DNA of 64,000 nucleotides from [Erwinia] mediterraneensis (GTDB lineage Bacteria; Pseudomonadota; Gammaproteobacteria; Enterobacterales; Enterobacteriaceae). The notes below the pieces were generated by a model. That model ran no database searches and was not told the origin of the DNA. It worked only from the letters and a program-made list of their open reading frames with translations. The position numbers and the translations under genes are program-made. The stretch lies in the NCBI RefSeq assembly GCF_900604315.1, contig NZ_LR026978.1, positions 310,001 to 374,000 of the forward strand. The letters run 5' to 3'. Below, piece by piece: positions 50,399-60,499 of this stretch; the stretch's first letter is position 1, and each line of letters begins with the position of its first letter.

Positions 50399-50799
50399 AC
50401 TGCCCTCACTTATAGAGCCACTTATTTTACGCCGTTTTTCATGCTGGTGAATACGTTTTCACCTGTTATCTCTATCGGCAAAAGCAGCAAAATTCTTCAC
50501 CTTTTTTTGTGTGGGGTGGCGCACACTTTGGCAACCCGCTGGTTCAGCTCAGGAAAAAGGGTGACGGTTTGCGGCACGCTTTTGTGCACCAGGAATATCC
50601 TTACTACCCCGCTCATCAGCCAGCAGCAGCTCAAAGCCCCGCATCTGAAAACGCTTTCCTGCCAGCCTGTGATTCTCTGGATCTGTTACAGCCCCTGGAA
50701 CGACGGTAAAAACCGCCCGCCAGTGATTTCTCGCCACCCGGCGCGCTATGTTAGAATCTGACTAATCAGTGTGTTTTACTTTAATAACAGGAAATTACC
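50399..50799. other. intergenic region between ypfM and yffB
   Basis: 401 bp holding the divergent promoters of ypfM (-) and yffB (+). A TATGTTAGAAT -10-like element lies near 50748-50758. No other gene or RNA is supported. Confidence 0.45.
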
Positions 50800-51168
50800 A
50801 TGACTGCGCAGTGGGTGATGTACGGGATAAAAAATTGCGACACGATTAAAAAAGCGCGCCGTTATTTAGAGACAGCGGGCGTTGATTACCGTTTTCACGA
50901 TTATCGCAGCGATGGTCTGGACGCTGCGCTGCTGCAGGGCTTTATCGATCAGTTCAACTGGCAGGATCTGCTGAATACCCGCGGCACCACCTGGCGCAAG
51001 CTGCCGGAAACGGCGCGCGCCAGCATTAAAGATGCCGACAGCGCCAGCCAGCTGATGCTGGCGCAGCCAGCCATTATCAAACGCCCATTGCTCTGCGCGC
51101 CGGACGGCTCTATGCTGCTGGGCTTCAGCGAGTCCACTTATCACGCCTTTATTCAGGAGAAGTCATAA
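50800..51168 (+). CDS. yffB: YffB, ArsC/Spx-family reductase-like protein
   Basis: 122-residue thioredoxin-fold protein of the ArsC/Spx family (E. coli YffB 118). The single N-terminal Cys is C13 ([15 protein letters not shown]), where family members have their glutathione-reactive cysteine. [12 protein letters not shown] and AIIKRPLLC are also conserved. It probably acts in thiol chemistry; arsenate reduction is not established for this subgroup. Its stop is 1 nt before dapE. Confidence 0.92.
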   Translation: MTAQWVMYGIKNCDTIKKARRYLETAGVDYRFHDYRSDGLDAALLQGFIDQFNWQDLLNTRGTTWRKLPETARASIKDADSASQLMLAQPAIIKRPLLCAPDGSMLLGFSESTYHAFIQEKS

Positions 51169-51169
51169 T

Positions 51170-52297
51170 ATGTTCTGTCCGGTCATTGAGCTGACGCAGC
51201 AGCTTATTCGTCGCCCTTCACTCAGCCCCGATGATGCCGGATGTCAGGCGCTGCTGATTGCCCGCCTTGAGGCGATTGGCTTTCAGGTCGAGACGATGAA
51301 CACAGGCGATACGCAAAATTTCTGGGCGACGCGCGGCCAGGGCGAAACACTGGCGTTTGCAGGCCATACCGATGTGGTGCCTGCCGGCGAGGTCAGCCGC
51401 TGGATCAATCCACCGTTTGAACCCACGATCCGCGATGGCATGCTGTTTGGTCGTGGTGCGGCAGATATGAAAGGCTCGCTGGCCGCGATGGTGGTGGCCG
51501 CAGAACGTTTTGTCAGTGCCAATCCGCATCATAAAGGACGTCTGGCCTTTCTGATCACCTCTGATGAAGAAGCCAGCGCCGCCAATGGCACGGTAAAAGT
51601 GGTGGAGCGCCTGATGGCGCGCAATGAGCGCCTGGATTACTGTCTGGTTGGCGAGCCCTCCAGCACCGAAGTGGTGGGTGATGTGGTAAAAAATGGTCGC
51701 CGCGGTTCTGTTACTGCGAACCTGACGATCCATGGCGTACAGGGGCACGTCGCCTATCCGCATCTGGCCGATAATCCTGTGCACCGGGTGATGCCTGCGC
51801 TAAATGAACTGGTGGCCACCGAATGGGACAAGGGTAATGAATTTTTCCCACCCACCAGTATGCAGATTGCCAATATTCAGGCGGGTACCGGCAGCAACAA
51901 CGTTATCCCCGGCGACTGCTTTGTGCAGTTTAACTTTCGCTTCAGCACCGAACTGACCGATCAGGATATCCGTAGTCGCGTAGAGGCGTTGCTGGAACGT
52001 CATCAGCTACGTTATACGCTGGAATGGAAACTTTCAGGCCAGCCGTTTCTGACCCAACGCGGCAAGCTGGTGGATGCCGTGGTGAATGCGGTAGCGCACT
52101 ATAATGAAATTAAGCCCCAGCTGTTAACCACTGGCGGCACCTCTGATGGCCGCTTTATTGCGCGCATGGGGGCGCAGGTGGTGGAACTGGGACCGGTTAA
52201 CGCCACGATTCACAAAATCAATGAGTGCGTAAAGGCGTCCGATTTGCAGCTGCTGAGCCGTATGTACCAGCGCATTATGGAACAGCTGATCGCCTGA
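51170..52297 (+). CDS. dapE: succinyl-diaminopimelate desuccinylase
   Basis: Zinc enzyme of the succinylase branch of lysine and meso-diaminopimelate synthesis, 375 residues as in E. coli. The metal-binding H66 is in [25 protein letters not shown] (with the bridging Asp) and TSDEEASA (catalytic Glu pair) are present. Translation is probably coupled to yffB. Confidence 0.97.
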   Translation: MFCPVIELTQQLIRRPSLSPDDAGCQALLIARLEAIGFQVETMNTGDTQNFWATRGQGETLAFAGHTDVVPAGEVSRWINPPFEPTIRDGMLFGRGAADMKGSLAAMVVAAERFVSANPHHKGRLAFLITSDEEASAANGTVKVVERLMARNERLDYCLVGEPSSTEVVGDVVKNGRRGSVTANLTIHGVQGHVAYPHLADNPVHRVMPALNELVATEWDKGNEFFPPTSMQIANIQAGTGSNNVIPGDCFVQFNFRFSTELTDQDIRSRVEALLERHQLRYTLEWKLSGQPFLTQRGKLVDAVVNAVAHYNEIKPQLLTTGGTSDGRFIARMGAQVVELGPVNATIHKINECVKASDLQLLSRMYQRIMEQLIA

Positions 52298-52320
52298 GGG
52301 CGCACTCCAGGAGCAGGCAA

Positions 52321-52509
52321 ATGGAATGGTTAAAAGAGTACTGGTGGATCCTTGTGATTCTGCTGATGGTCGGCGTGTTGATGAATGTTTATAAAGATCT
52401 GAAACGCATCGACCATAAAAAGTTTATGGAAAACAGACCGGAACTGCCGCCACATCGTGATTTCAACGACAAGTGGGACGACGAAGACGACTGGCCGAAG
52501 AAAAAATAG
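52321..52509 (+). CDS. ypfN: YpfN, UPF0370 small membrane protein
   Basis: 62-residue protein with one N-terminal transmembrane helix ([20 protein letters not shown]) and a charged tail ([19 protein letters not shown]). It matches E. coli YpfN (66 residues). The ATG at 52321 has AGGAG before it. Last gene of yffB-dapE-ypfN. Function unknown. Confidence 0.93.
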   Translation: MEWLKEYWWILVILLMVGVLMNVYKDLKRIDHKKFMENRPELPPHRDFNDKWDDEDDWPKKK

Positions 52510-52522
52510 CCATCCGCAAAGG

Positions 52523-52548
52523 CTCCCTCGCCAGCGCGAGGGAGTTTT
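52523..52548. terminator. terminator between ypfN and ypfH
   Basis: CTCCCTCGC-CAGC-GCGAGGGAG followed by TTTT on the + strand. The two genes converge here. Confidence 0.85.
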
Positions 52549-53242
52549 ACATCATCACAATCACATCATCGCCGGGCTTCGCCCCGCCCAGCGCCTCGTC
52601 AAAATAGCGCCGCGGAATGGTATAGCGCAAATGGTCAAGCGCCAGCTTCATGCTGCGATCGTCAATGGCATGAGGCAGATCCTCCACAATATCCAGCGTA
52701 ACATCACCGCCCAGCGCCGTCAGGCGTTGTGCCGCCTCTTGCGCATAGTGTGACGGTACTTTCTCATCATATTCGCCGTGGATCAGGTGGATGGTCGTCA
52801 GGGTAGTTGCCTGCTCCGGCAGGGTGATATAGCGCCCGCTGAAGGCGACCACCCGGCCCGCCAGTTCCGGCTGTGCCTTAATGCCTTCCAGCACCATGGT
52901 ACTGCCCTGTGAAAAGCCGACCAGTGCGGTGGCTTCCGGTTTGACGTTACTCTGCTGCTGCCAGTAACGTACCGTTTCCATAAATTCGGGCATCACCGCA
53001 TCGATGCGCTGCTGTAAGCTAACGTCGTGGATATCCGTTTCTGCGTACCACTGGCGTCCCGGCGGCGGACCGCTCGGTTGCGGCGCGCCCACCGATACCA
53101 CCTGCGCCTGTGGAAATGCCCGGGCGAACCAGCTACCGATTTGCCCCATCGCATCAGGATTGTCGCCGGTGCCGTGATAAAGCAGGAAAAGCTGCGCAGC
53201 GGGCTGTGCCGGCTGCTGAACGATTACGTATTGAGATGTCAT
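52547..53242 (-). CDS. ypfH: YpfH carboxylesterase (alpha/beta hydrolase)
   Basis: Esterase of the phospholipase/carboxylesterase alpha/beta-hydrolase family, 231 residues (E. coli 232). The nucleophile is Ser in GFSQGS near 109. The acid Asp lies in GEYDEKVP and the catalytic His in DLPHAID. The oxyanion region is LLYHGTGDN. The natural substrate is unknown. It lies downstream of tmcA on the same strand. Confidence 0.93.
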   Translation of the reverse strand: MTSQYVIVQQPAQPAAQLFLLYHGTGDNPDAMGQIGSWFARAFPQAQVVSVGAPQPSGPPPGRQWYAETDIHDVSLQQRIDAVMPEFMETVRYWQQQSNVKPEATALVGFSQGSTMVLEGIKAQPELAGRVVAFSGRYITLPEQATTLTTIHLIHGEYDEKVPSHYAQEAAQRLTALGGDVTLDIVEDLPHAIDDRSMKLALDHLRYTIPRRYFDEALGGAKPGDDVIVMM

Positions 53243-53316
53243 TGTGGCCTCCGCGTTTCACTATACGCTCGTGCCATCTGCGGCATAGCGAGAAAATTTG
53301 AACAACTCAGGGCAAT

Positions 53317-55302
53317 TTATTGCATTGCCATCAGCTGCTGTTGCATGGCTTCGGCCCGCTTGTTATCCAGCAGGATTAACGCCTGAGCCGTTTCCTGACG
53401 TAACTGCGCCGTCAGCGCTTTGCGGCCACTGAGGCCGAAACGTTGTACTACCGCGCTGACTGACTGCTTTTCGCCTACCCTGGCACTGAGCAGCGGTAAC
53501 GTCAGCGGACGCGTCTGCAGCAGTCGCCAGAGCGCGGCATAGCTGGCTTCAAATGGCCGCTGCGCCCAGGCAAAGCCTGCCGCCTCCCACCAGTCGTCAT
53601 CCGTAAAGCTTATCTCACTGCCATCAGAAATCACCGGCCCTGCGGCAATCGGCGGCGCCAGCAGCGGCCAGTCACGCGCCAGACGCCGCGTGGCCTGCTG
53701 CTGCAGCGCCTCGCCTGCCGGCGTGAGCGCGCGTATCGCCATCGCCGCATAGCAGCCGCTGCTCGCTTCACGCTGGCTGCCGATACGCACCAGGGAAAAA
53801 CCACAGGCGCGCCAGAAAACCCAGAGAGCCTCAGTATAGCCAAAGCTGACCGACAGGTAGTCACAACCCCCGGCGGCGTCGCTGGCGGCTCTGACCAGCG
53901 CCCGGCCTGTTCCCTGCCGACGCTGTTCTGCCGCCACCGCAATGCGGCTGATGCGCCGCGATCGCAGCGTCGCCGCTTCCGGAAAGCCGGCATGCGCCGC
54001 CAGCGACTGCGCCACCAGATTACCGCGCGGACGGCGCGTCCCTGCCCACACTGCCTGCGCCAGCGTCGGGGCAAGGCCACCCTCGTCCACCAGCCAGAGC
54101 GCCCCCTGCAGCCCTTGCGTCTCCCCCGCCAGCCAGAACTGCATACCAGGCGCATCCATCATGCGCCGCAGGTCCAGCGGTGAAGTGCGATAGTGCGCGC
54201 TTGCCAGCAGGCGATACGCTGCCGCCAGCGAATCAGGCTGCGTCAGCCATGACTTCTGGTCTATGCGCCGCACAGAGGTCGCGCTGGCGGCACACGGCAG
54301 CGCGGCATCCTCGAACAGCAACAGCTTATTCACCAGCGCTTCCAGCGGATCCTGACGCGACCAGCGTAGTGGCTCATCAAGGGTAAAATGACGCACCCCG
54401 TTCAGGCCGGCACAGAATTTCAGCATAAAGCCGCGCCCGGTGCCCTCGTAGCCCTGCACCGTGGTGGTTAACAACACACGCGGGAAGCGCTCAACCAGTT
54501 GCTGCAGCAGGGGAGCCGGAATGGCGGCGGCCTCATCCACAATCAGCCAGTCAAAGGGTAAGTTGTCGTGACAGGCCAGAATGGCGTCCGGCGCCATAAA
54601 GCGGAATCTCTGCGCGGCGAAGTCAGCCAGCACCGTGGTGGAGACCCGGGCGGGCGCAGTCACCAGGCAGTTGTCCTGCTGTTTTGCCAGCATCCCCGCC
54701 AGCGCCGATTTGCCGCGGCCGCGCGGGGCGGTGATTACCGCCACCCCTGCGGGCATCTCCATCAGCTGCTGCAGGATCGCCTGCTGTTGCTGCGATGCCT
54801 GGCAGCGCCACCCTGGCAAGGGCGGCAATGGTGAGAGATGCAACGGCTGATGCTGACGCTGCAACACGACCTGCGTATCGGCCAGCAATGTGGCCTGCAG
54901 ATGATGAACAAAATTCGGCGTCGCGATGGCCTGCGCCACATCCGCCCAGCGCAGGCTGTCTTCATCGATCTGCTGCGGCCAGCGCGCCCAGGGCGGCGTG
55001 AGCAGCAACAGCCAGCTGCCTGCGCGCAGCGTTCCGCTCAAGGCGGCAAAAGCTTCGGCATGAAAGGCTGAGCGAGCATCAAAAATGGCGTGCAGGAACT
55101 CCTGGCCCAGCAGGTTACGCAGCGCGGCAGGCGCACAGTGCGGCGCTGAGGAGAGCGGCTGCTCACTAACGGTGATCCAGTCGCCAGCCAGCGCATTTTG
55201 CCATTGGGCGGCGGCGTGCAGACACCATTGCGCGTCGCCGCTGATCACACACAGGCGGCGTATGCCTGCGCGCTGCATCGCCTGCTGGATATCAGACTGC
55301 AT
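53317..55302 (-). CDS. tmcA: tRNA(Met) cytidine acetyltransferase TmcA
   Basis: Makes N4-acetylcytidine at the wobble position of elongator tRNA-Met, using acetyl-CoA and ATP or GTP. 661 residues (E. coli 671). Order of parts: N-terminal domain of unknown fold, an RNA-helicase-like ATPase with Walker A APRGRGKSAL near 195 and Walker B DWLIVDEAAAIP, a GNAT domain with RRQGTGRALV, and a C-terminal tRNA-binding tail. Its start overlaps the ypfJ stop by 1 nt. Confidence 0.95.
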   Translation of the reverse strand: MQSDIQQAMQRAGIRRLCVISGDAQWCLHAAAQWQNALAGDWITVSEQPLSSAPHCAPAALRNLLGQEFLHAIFDARSAFHAEAFAALSGTLRAGSWLLLLTPPWARWPQQIDEDSLRWADVAQAIATPNFVHHLQATLLADTQVVLQRQHQPLHLSPLPPLPGWRCQASQQQQAILQQLMEMPAGVAVITAPRGRGKSALAGMLAKQQDNCLVTAPARVSTTVLADFAAQRFRFMAPDAILACHDNLPFDWLIVDEAAAIPAPLLQQLVERFPRVLLTTTVQGYEGTGRGFMLKFCAGLNGVRHFTLDEPLRWSRQDPLEALVNKLLLFEDAALPCAASATSVRRIDQKSWLTQPDSLAAAYRLLASAHYRTSPLDLRRMMDAPGMQFWLAGETQGLQGALWLVDEGGLAPTLAQAVWAGTRRPRGNLVAQSLAAHAGFPEAATLRSRRISRIAVAAEQRRQGTGRALVRAASDAAGGCDYLSVSFGYTEALWVFWRACGFSLVRIGSQREASSGCYAAMAIRALTPAGEALQQQATRRLARDWPLLAPPIAAGPVISDGSEISFTDDDWWEAAGFAWAQRPFEASYAALWRLLQTRPLTLPLLSARVGEKQSVSAVVQRFGLSGRKALTAQLRQETAQALILLDNKRAEAMQQQLMAMQ

Positions 55303-56159
55303 CAGCGGCTGGAGAAGGTGTCACACTGGCCCGGGTTTCCGCTGTCAAAGCCACGTTTGAACCAGCTGTAGCGTTGCTCTGAGGTGCCATGGGTAAAGCT
55401 GTCCGGCACCACGCGCCCCTGGCTCTGCTGCTGCAACTTATCATCGCCAATCGCCTGCGCGGCGTTTAGCGCCTCCTGCAGATCGCCCGTTTCCAGAATA
55501 TTTTGCTGCTCCATATTCCGTCCCCAGACGCCGGCGAAGCAGTCCGCCTGCAGTTCCATCTTCACCGACAGCTGATTAATCTGCGTCTGGCTGGCGCCCT
55601 GCTGCATCTGACGCACCTTAGGCTCAATGCCTAACAGCTTCTGTACGTGATGCCCTACTTCATGGGCGATAACGTAGCCCTGAGCGAAATCGCCATCAGC
55701 CCCCAGCTGGGACTTCATCTCGTCATAGAAGGAGAGATCGATATACACCGTCTGATCCGCCGGGCAGTAGAACGGGCCCATCACCGACTGGCCGGTGCCG
55801 CAGCCGGTACGGGTGGCGCCGCGATACATCACCAGCTTAGGCGCGGCATAGGTTTTTCCCATCTGCTGAAACAGGTTATCCCAGGTATCTTCCGTCGTGG
55901 CGAGGATCACCGAGGTGAATTTTGCGGCCTCATCATCCTGCGGACTGATGCTGCGCTGCTGCGAAGAAGGTGCTGGCGTCCCGCCGCCGGTGAGCAACGG
56001 CGTCAGATCGTAGCCATAATAGCCAGCCACAGCGACGATAATTAACAGGATAATGCCGCCTTTGCCCCGGGGCAGTGGAATGCGTCCACCACCGATACCG
56101 GAAGATTGTCCGCGACGATCTTCCACATTGTCGCTTTCGCGACGCCCTTGCCAACGCAT
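55302..56159 (-). CDS. ypfJ: YpfJ, putative neutral zinc metallopeptidase
   Basis: Membrane-anchored protein of 285 residues (E. coli 287), family DUF/zinc_peptidase (PF04228). The cytoplasmic N-terminus [16 protein letters not shown] is followed by one transmembrane helix (about 35-50) and a periplasmic domain with the HEVGH zinc motif at 166-170. Cleavage activity is not proven for this family. Co-transcribed with tmcA. Confidence 0.93.
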   Translation of the reverse strand: MRWQGRRESDNVEDRRGQSSGIGGGRIPLPRGKGGIILLIIVAVAGYYGYDLTPLLTGGGTPAPSSQQRSISPQDDEAAKFTSVILATTEDTWDNLFQQMGKTYAAPKLVMYRGATRTGCGTGQSVMGPFYCPADQTVYIDLSFYDEMKSQLGADGDFAQGYVIAHEVGHHVQKLLGIEPKVRQMQQGASQTQINQLSVKMELQADCFAGVWGRNMEQQNILETGDLQEALNAAQAIGDDKLQQQSQGRVVPDSFTHGTSEQRYSWFKRGFDSGNPGQCDTFSSR

Positions 56160-56237
56160 CTGCTGCTCCTGCTTTTTTCGCTGTAATCTGATGATTTTAG
56201 TTGGATGGCGGGATAACTACCAGCGCGGGAAGAGAAT

Positions 56238-56262
56238 GAAAAAGGAGAGCCGTGGCTCTCCC
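56238..56262 (-). terminator. terminator of purC
   Basis: GGAGAGC-CGTG-GCTCTCC (56244-56261), then a T run on the minus strand. Confidence 0.8.
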
Positions 56263-56288
56263 TTGTGTTGCGCAGCGGCGATAAGGGC

Positions 56289-57002
56289 TTAGTCGAGCTT
56301 GACGCCCAGGCGGTGTGCCACCGCTTCATACGCCTCGATCACCCCGCCCAGACTCTGGCGGAAGCGGTCTTTGTCCATTTTTTCGAGGGTCTTTTTATCC
56401 CAGAGACGGGCACCATCGGGCGAGAACTCGTCACCCAGCACCACTTCCCCTTTGAACAGGCCAAACTCCAGCTTGAAATCCACCAGGATCAGACCGGCAT
56501 CGTCAAACAGTTTGCTCAGCACGTCGTTCGCTTTGTAAGTCAGCTCACGCATGCGCGCCAGATTCTCTTTGCTTACCCAGCCAAAGGTTTCGCAGTAGGA
56601 CTCGTTGACCATCGGGTCATGTTTGGCATCATCTTTGAGAAAAAGATCGAACAGCGGCGGATTGAGGATCATGCCCTCTTCCACGCCCAGACGCTTCACC
56701 AGCGAGCCAGCCGCACGGTTACGTACGACGCATTCAACCGGCACCATCTCCAGTTTTTTTACCAGCGCTTCATTATCAGACAGCAGCGCCTCCATCTGAA
56801 CAGGAATGCCCGCTTCCTGCAGTTTGGTCATGATAAAATGGTTAAATTTGTTGTTTACCATTCCTTTACGATCAAACTGCTCAATCCGTGCCCCGTCACC
56901 TGCTGACGTATCATTGCGGAATTCAAGTATCAGCAGATCCGGATTGTCGGTGCTGTATACGGTTTTCGCTTTACCGCGATACAACTCAGCTCGCTTTTGC
57001 AT
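56289..57002 (-). CDS. purC: phosphoribosylaminoimidazole-succinocarboxamide synthase
   Basis: SAICAR synthetase of purine synthesis, joining CAIR and aspartate with ATP. 237 residues as in E. coli. The start was set at 57002 ([16 protein letters not shown]) with GGAG 8 nt before it; the longer frame would cross the PurR site. Conserved blocks: [34 protein letters not shown], and [13 protein letters not shown] PurR operator lies 61 bp upstream. Confidence 0.98.
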   Translation of the reverse strand: MQKRAELYRGKAKTVYSTDNPDLLILEFRNDTSAGDGARIEQFDRKGMVNNKFNHFIMTKLQEAGIPVQMEALLSDNEALVKKLEMVPVECVVRNRAAGSLVKRLGVEEGMILNPPLFDLFLKDDAKHDPMVNESYCETFGWVSKENLARMRELTYKANDVLSKLFDDAGLILVDFKLEFGLFKGEVVLGDEFSPDGARLWDKKTLEKMDKDRFRQSLGGVIEAYEAVAHRLGVKLD

Positions 57003-57062
57003 CTTGTTAACTCCAAACATGAAAGAACTGGCCAGCGGCCCTGTGCCGCTGCGGCTGGCGTG

Positions 57063-57078
57063 ACGCAAACGTTTACCT
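57063..57078. promoter_or_regulatory. PurR operator of purC
   Basis: ACGCAAACGTTTACCT matches the PurR box ACGCAAACGTTTTCGT in 13 of 16 positions, with the full left half and centre intact. E. coli purC has a PurR box in the same place. Confidence 0.85.
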
Positions 57079-57105
57079 CGCCGCGCGCTATTATGCCAAA
57101 GAATG

Positions 57106-57133
57106 AAAAAAAAGGCCGGAGAATCTCCGGCCT
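57106..57133 (-). terminator. terminator of dapA-bamC
   Basis: AGGCCGGAGA-A-TCTCCGGCCT inverted repeat (57113-57133; outer 8 bp pair around a 5-nt loop), followed on the minus strand by a long T run. Confidence 0.88.
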
Positions 57134-57141
57134 GAGGCAAT

Positions 57142-58173
57142 TTATTTGTTCAGCGCGCCCTGGAACACAGCTACCAGCGCATCGTTCTGCGACTGCGTCA
57201 GCACATGTCCTTTGGGATCGATAAACTGCAGACTGCTGCGGTTATCCAGATCGCCCACCTGCAGTTTGTAATCGCCATTCGGCAACTCCGGGTTCTGCGC
57301 TCCTATTTCTTCCCAGGTACTGTCGCCTGGCGCTTTATAGGTCACGTTAAGGCTGCCCTGCGAGCGATTGCTGTCGTTGATGGTCATGCCGACGCGTTTC
57401 AGTGCATCCGGCAGGCGCTGCCAGGTCACGTTAAACGGTGTACGCAGTACCAGCAACGGCAATCCGGTATCGTCAGCCCCACTCTGCACATCAATCTGCG
57501 CGCTGGTGCCACCCGCTGCGGCGTTCTGGTTGGCGGTATCGATCTTATCGAGACCAGTGCTGATATCGTTCATCATCTGCGCGGTATAACGCTGGATCTG
57601 CGCCGGAGAGGTCACGCTATTACCCGCCTGCTGCAGTTCCAGCAGACGAACCGTCAGCACCTGCTGATAGTTCTGTGACTGAACACTGATCTGATAACGC
57701 CCACGATACTGGTTATCTTCGTCGGCACGGTTCCATTCTACCCAGTCAGTGGTCAGCTGCTGCCCGGCATCGTTGCGCTGTGCAACAGGGAACTTATATG
57801 ACTGAATAACATTAGTGACCTGCGGCCAGACAGAACCGCGGCTGCTCTCAATCATCAGTACGCCGGTATTTCCGGAGAATTGCGCGCGCGTACCGTTCAT
57901 CAGCGCCAGCGGCTGGGCTGGTGGGCGGATATCCAGTTCTTTACCAAACGCGCCTTTTACGCCGGCGCGCGGCACATCATAATCGCCGTTCTGCAGCGGC
58001 AGAATGGTGCCTGCCGGCGCTTTAAGATCCTGTAATTCACGGGTCTGCAGGTAACTTTCATCACCGCTGACCTGACGCTTATAACGCTGATCGTTCGAAC
58101 ATGCCGCCAGCAGCATCAGGGTGGATAACCCCACCACCCTGACGACCGTTGACCTCTTTACTGAGTAACTCAT
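57142..58173 (-). CDS. bamC: outer-membrane assembly lipoprotein BamC
   Basis: Lipoprotein of the BAM complex that folds outer-membrane proteins, 343 residues (E. coli 344). The lipobox is LAAC with the lipidated C25. The unstructured BamD-binding N-terminus ([15 protein letters not shown]) and two helix-grip domains follow. It lies 14 nt after dapA and is co-transcribed with it. Former name nlpB. Confidence 0.97.
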   Translation of the reverse strand: MSYSVKRSTVVRVVGLSTLMLLAACSNDQRYKRQVSGDESYLQTRELQDLKAPAGTILPLQNGDYDVPRAGVKGAFGKELDIRPPAQPLALMNGTRAQFSGNTGVLMIESSRGSVWPQVTNVIQSYKFPVAQRNDAGQQLTTDWVEWNRADEDNQYRGRYQISVQSQNYQQVLTVRLLELQQAGNSVTSPAQIQRYTAQMMNDISTGLDKIDTANQNAAAGGTSAQIDVQSGADDTGLPLLVLRTPFNVTWQRLPDALKRVGMTINDSNRSQGSLNVTYKAPGDSTWEEIGAQNPELPNGDYKLQVGDLDNRSSLQFIDPKGHVLTQSQNDALVAVFQGALNK

Positions 58174-58187
58174 TAAAACTCCCTAAT

Positions 58188-59066
58188 TTATCGCAGACCC
58201 GCGTCAACCAGTGCCTGTGCCACTTTGGGTTGCGCCTGTGCCGTCAACGGCGTCATCGGCAGGCGCAGCGTGTCGTTCGCGATTAATCCCAGCTGTTTTG
58301 CCGCCCATTTCACTGGGATCGGATTGGGTTCACAGAAAAGCGTCTGGTGCAGATGCATCAGGCGCTGATTCAGGCGACGCGCCTCAGCAAAATTGCCCTG
58401 CTGAGCCAGCGTACAAAGCTCGACCATCTCGCGCGCGGCAATATTTGCCGTCACGGAGATCACGCCTTTACCGCCCAGTTGCATAAAGTCCAGGGCCGAG
58501 GCGTCATCGCCGCTAACCAGAATGAACTTATCATCAACCAGCTCTTGGATCTGGCTTACACGCGATAAGTTCCCGGTCGCCTCTTTGATGCCGATAATAT
58601 TGTCGATTTCAGCGAGGCGCGCCACAGTTTCCGGCAGCATGTCACAACCGGTACGCGAAGGGACATTGTAAAGCATCTGCGGCAGAGAGGTACTTTCGGC
58701 TATCGCTTTAAAGTGCTGATACAACCCTTCCTGCGTCGGACGGTTGTAATACGGCGTGACGGTCAGGCAACCCACCACCCCGGAATTTTCGAAACGTTTG
58801 GTCAGAGAGATCCCTTCTGAGGTGGCATTCGCGCCGGTTCCGGCAATCACCGGAATACGTCCGTCGGCCAGTTCCAGCGTCATCATCACGACAGCGCCAT
58901 GCTCTTCATGGCTCAGAGTGGCGGATTCACCGGTCGTACCCACAGAAACAATCGCTGCGGTGCCACTGGCGATATGGTAATCAATCAGTTTTTTCAGACT
59001 CGCACGGTCAACATTACCTTTGTCATCCATTGGCGTAACGAGTGCAACAATACTTCCCGTGAACAT
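58188..59066 (-). CDS. dapA: 4-hydroxy-tetrahydrodipicolinate synthase
   Basis: First enzyme of the diaminopimelate/lysine branch, condensing pyruvate and aspartate semialdehyde. 292 residues as in E. coli. Schiff-base K161 (IGIKEATGN), Y133 and T44-T45 of the proton relay and R138 are all present. The start was set at 59066 ([14 protein letters not shown]) with GAGGGGATC before it, not six codons upstream. Divergent from gcvR. Confidence 0.97.
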   Translation of the reverse strand: MFTGSIVALVTPMDDKGNVDRASLKKLIDYHIASGTAAIVSVGTTGESATLSHEEHGAVVMMTLELADGRIPVIAGTGANATSEGISLTKRFENSGVVGCLTVTPYYNRPTQEGLYQHFKAIAESTSLPQMLYNVPSRTGCDMLPETVARLAEIDNIIGIKEATGNLSRVSQIQELVDDKFILVSGDDASALDFMQLGGKGVISVTANIAAREMVELCTLAQQGNFAEARRLNQRLMHLHQTLFCEPNPIPVKWAAKQLGLIANDTLRLPMTPLTAQAQPKVAQALVDAGLR

Positions 59067-59209
59067 TGGCGATCCCCTCGACAAACAAGTGCTTCATGGT
59101 ACGTTTTACGTCTGGTGAAAAGCAAGCGAGCCACACCATAACCGCGCTTGTCAGCAGTTTTTTTTATGTTTACCTTATGGTTATTAGCGAATGAACAGGA
59201 CACGCCATT

Positions 59210-59797
59210 TTGCCGCAATCACAGCCCCATCATCTGGTCATCACCGCGCTTGGCGTTGACCGTCCGGGTATCGTCAACACCATTACCCGTCATGTCAGCA
59301 GCTGCGGTTGTAATATTGAAGACAGCCGCCTGGCGATGCTGGGTGATGAATTTACTTTTATCATGCTGTTATCAGGCAGCTGGAACGCCATTACGCTGAT
59401 TGAATCCACGCTGCCGCTGAAGGGCGCGGAGCTGGAGTTGCTGATTGTCATGAAGCGCACCAGGGCCAGAGCGCGTCCGCCCATGCCTGCTACCGTGATT
59501 GTCCAGGTAGAGGTGGCCGACTCGCCGCACATTATTGAGCGCTTTACCGACCTGTTTGATAAACATGAGATGAATATCGCGGAGCTGGTTTCGCGCATCA
59601 AACCAGCACAGGCCACGCAGCCGCCACTGCTCTATATTCAGATGACGGCACACAGTCCGGCCAGCGCCGAAGGCTCCACCATCGAACAGGCGTTTAACCA
59701 TTTATGTAGCGAACTGAATGCGCAGGGCACCATCAGGCTGTACAGCGTGATGGATGATGATGCCGTTGCAGCAGCCAGCCTGAGCAGTACCCCTTAG
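59210..59797 (+). CDS. gcvR: glycine cleavage system regulator GcvR
   Basis: Co-repressor that binds GcvA and blocks gcv activation when glycine is low, 195 residues (E. coli 190). It has two ACT domains: the first with VITALGVDRPGIVNTITRHV, the second from about 92 with VADSPHIIERFTDLFDKH. It starts with TTG at 59210 after AGGA; no in-frame ATG fits the conserved N-terminus. Divergent from dapA, as in E. coli. Confidence 0.93.
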   Translation: MPQSQPHHLVITALGVDRPGIVNTITRHVSSCGCNIEDSRLAMLGDEFTFIMLLSGSWNAITLIESTLPLKGAELELLIVMKRTRARARPPMPATVIVQVEVADSPHIIERFTDLFDKHEMNIAELVSRIKPAQATQPPLLYIQMTAHSPASAEGSTIEQAFNHLCSELNAQGTIRLYSVMDDDAVAAASLSSTP

Positions 59798-59952
59798 CGA
59801 CGCGTCGCCCTGGGGTTAATTTTCCACCTGGCCTTATGCCGTGCGTTGCTGCCGGGCTATGTGGTGAAATATCCCTGAGGTGATAATCCATCTGGCACTT
59901 TGCAGCCTGATGGTGTATTACCCACAGCAGAGAAAAAAAATGGAGAGTAGTG

Positions 59953-60420
59953 ATGAATCCACTGAAAGCCGGTGATATTGCACCGAAATTTAGCTTGCCC
60001 GATCAGGACGGCGAACAAGTAAATTTGACCGACTTCCAGGGACAGCGCGTTCTGGTTTACTTCTATCCGAAGGCCATGACGCCAGGTTGTACCGCACAGG
60101 CTTGCGGCCTGCGGGATAACATGGATGAGTTGAAAAAAGCGGGCGTGGAAGTCCTGGGGATCAGCACCGATAAGCCGGAAAAACTATCGCGCTTTGCCGA
60201 GAAAGAGCTACTGAACTTCACGTTACTCTCTGATGAAGATCATCAGGTCAGCGAGCTGTTTGGCGTCTGGGGCGAGAAAACTTTTATGGGTAAAACCTAT
60301 GACGGTATTCATCGCATCAGCTTCCTGATCGGCACCGACGGGAAAGTGGAAAAAGTCTTCGACGATTTTAAAACCGCCAACCATCACGATATCGTGCTGG
60401 ATTACCTGGCTTCAGCCTGA
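59953..60420 (+). CDS. bcp: thioredoxin-dependent thiol peroxidase Bcp
   Basis: Peroxiredoxin of the BCP/PrxQ type that reduces H2O2 and organic peroxides with thioredoxin, 155 residues. The peroxidatic cysteine is C46 (MTPGCTAQAC) and the resolving cysteine C51. The start was set at the ATG at 59953, with GGAGAG 5 nt upstream; the GTG one codon earlier is less likely. It follows gcvR, as in E. coli, where hyf genes then begin; here they are absent. Confidence 0.96.
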   Translation: MNPLKAGDIAPKFSLPDQDGEQVNLTDFQGQRVLVYFYPKAMTPGCTAQACGLRDNMDELKKAGVEVLGISTDKPEKLSRFAEKELLNFTLLSDEDHQVSELFGVWGEKTFMGKTYDGIHRISFLIGTDGKVEKVFDDFKTANHHDIVLDYLASA

Positions 60421-60426
60421 ATGCGC

Positions 60427-60466
60427 AAAGGGCGTGGTGACCTGTTGAAACCGCGCCCTTTATTTC
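60427..60466 (+). terminator. terminator after bcp
   Basis: AAAGGGCG ... CGCCCTTT (60427-60461) with an inner GGT/ACC pairing, then TATTTC. Confidence 0.65.
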
Positions 60467-60499
60467 ATCTTAGCCCCCCCCGGCTCCTGCGGGGCGCTG

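Noticed and set aside
50441-50761. 106-codon plus-strand frame between ypfM and yffB
   Set aside because: No ribosome site, no family resemblance, overlaps the expected promoters.
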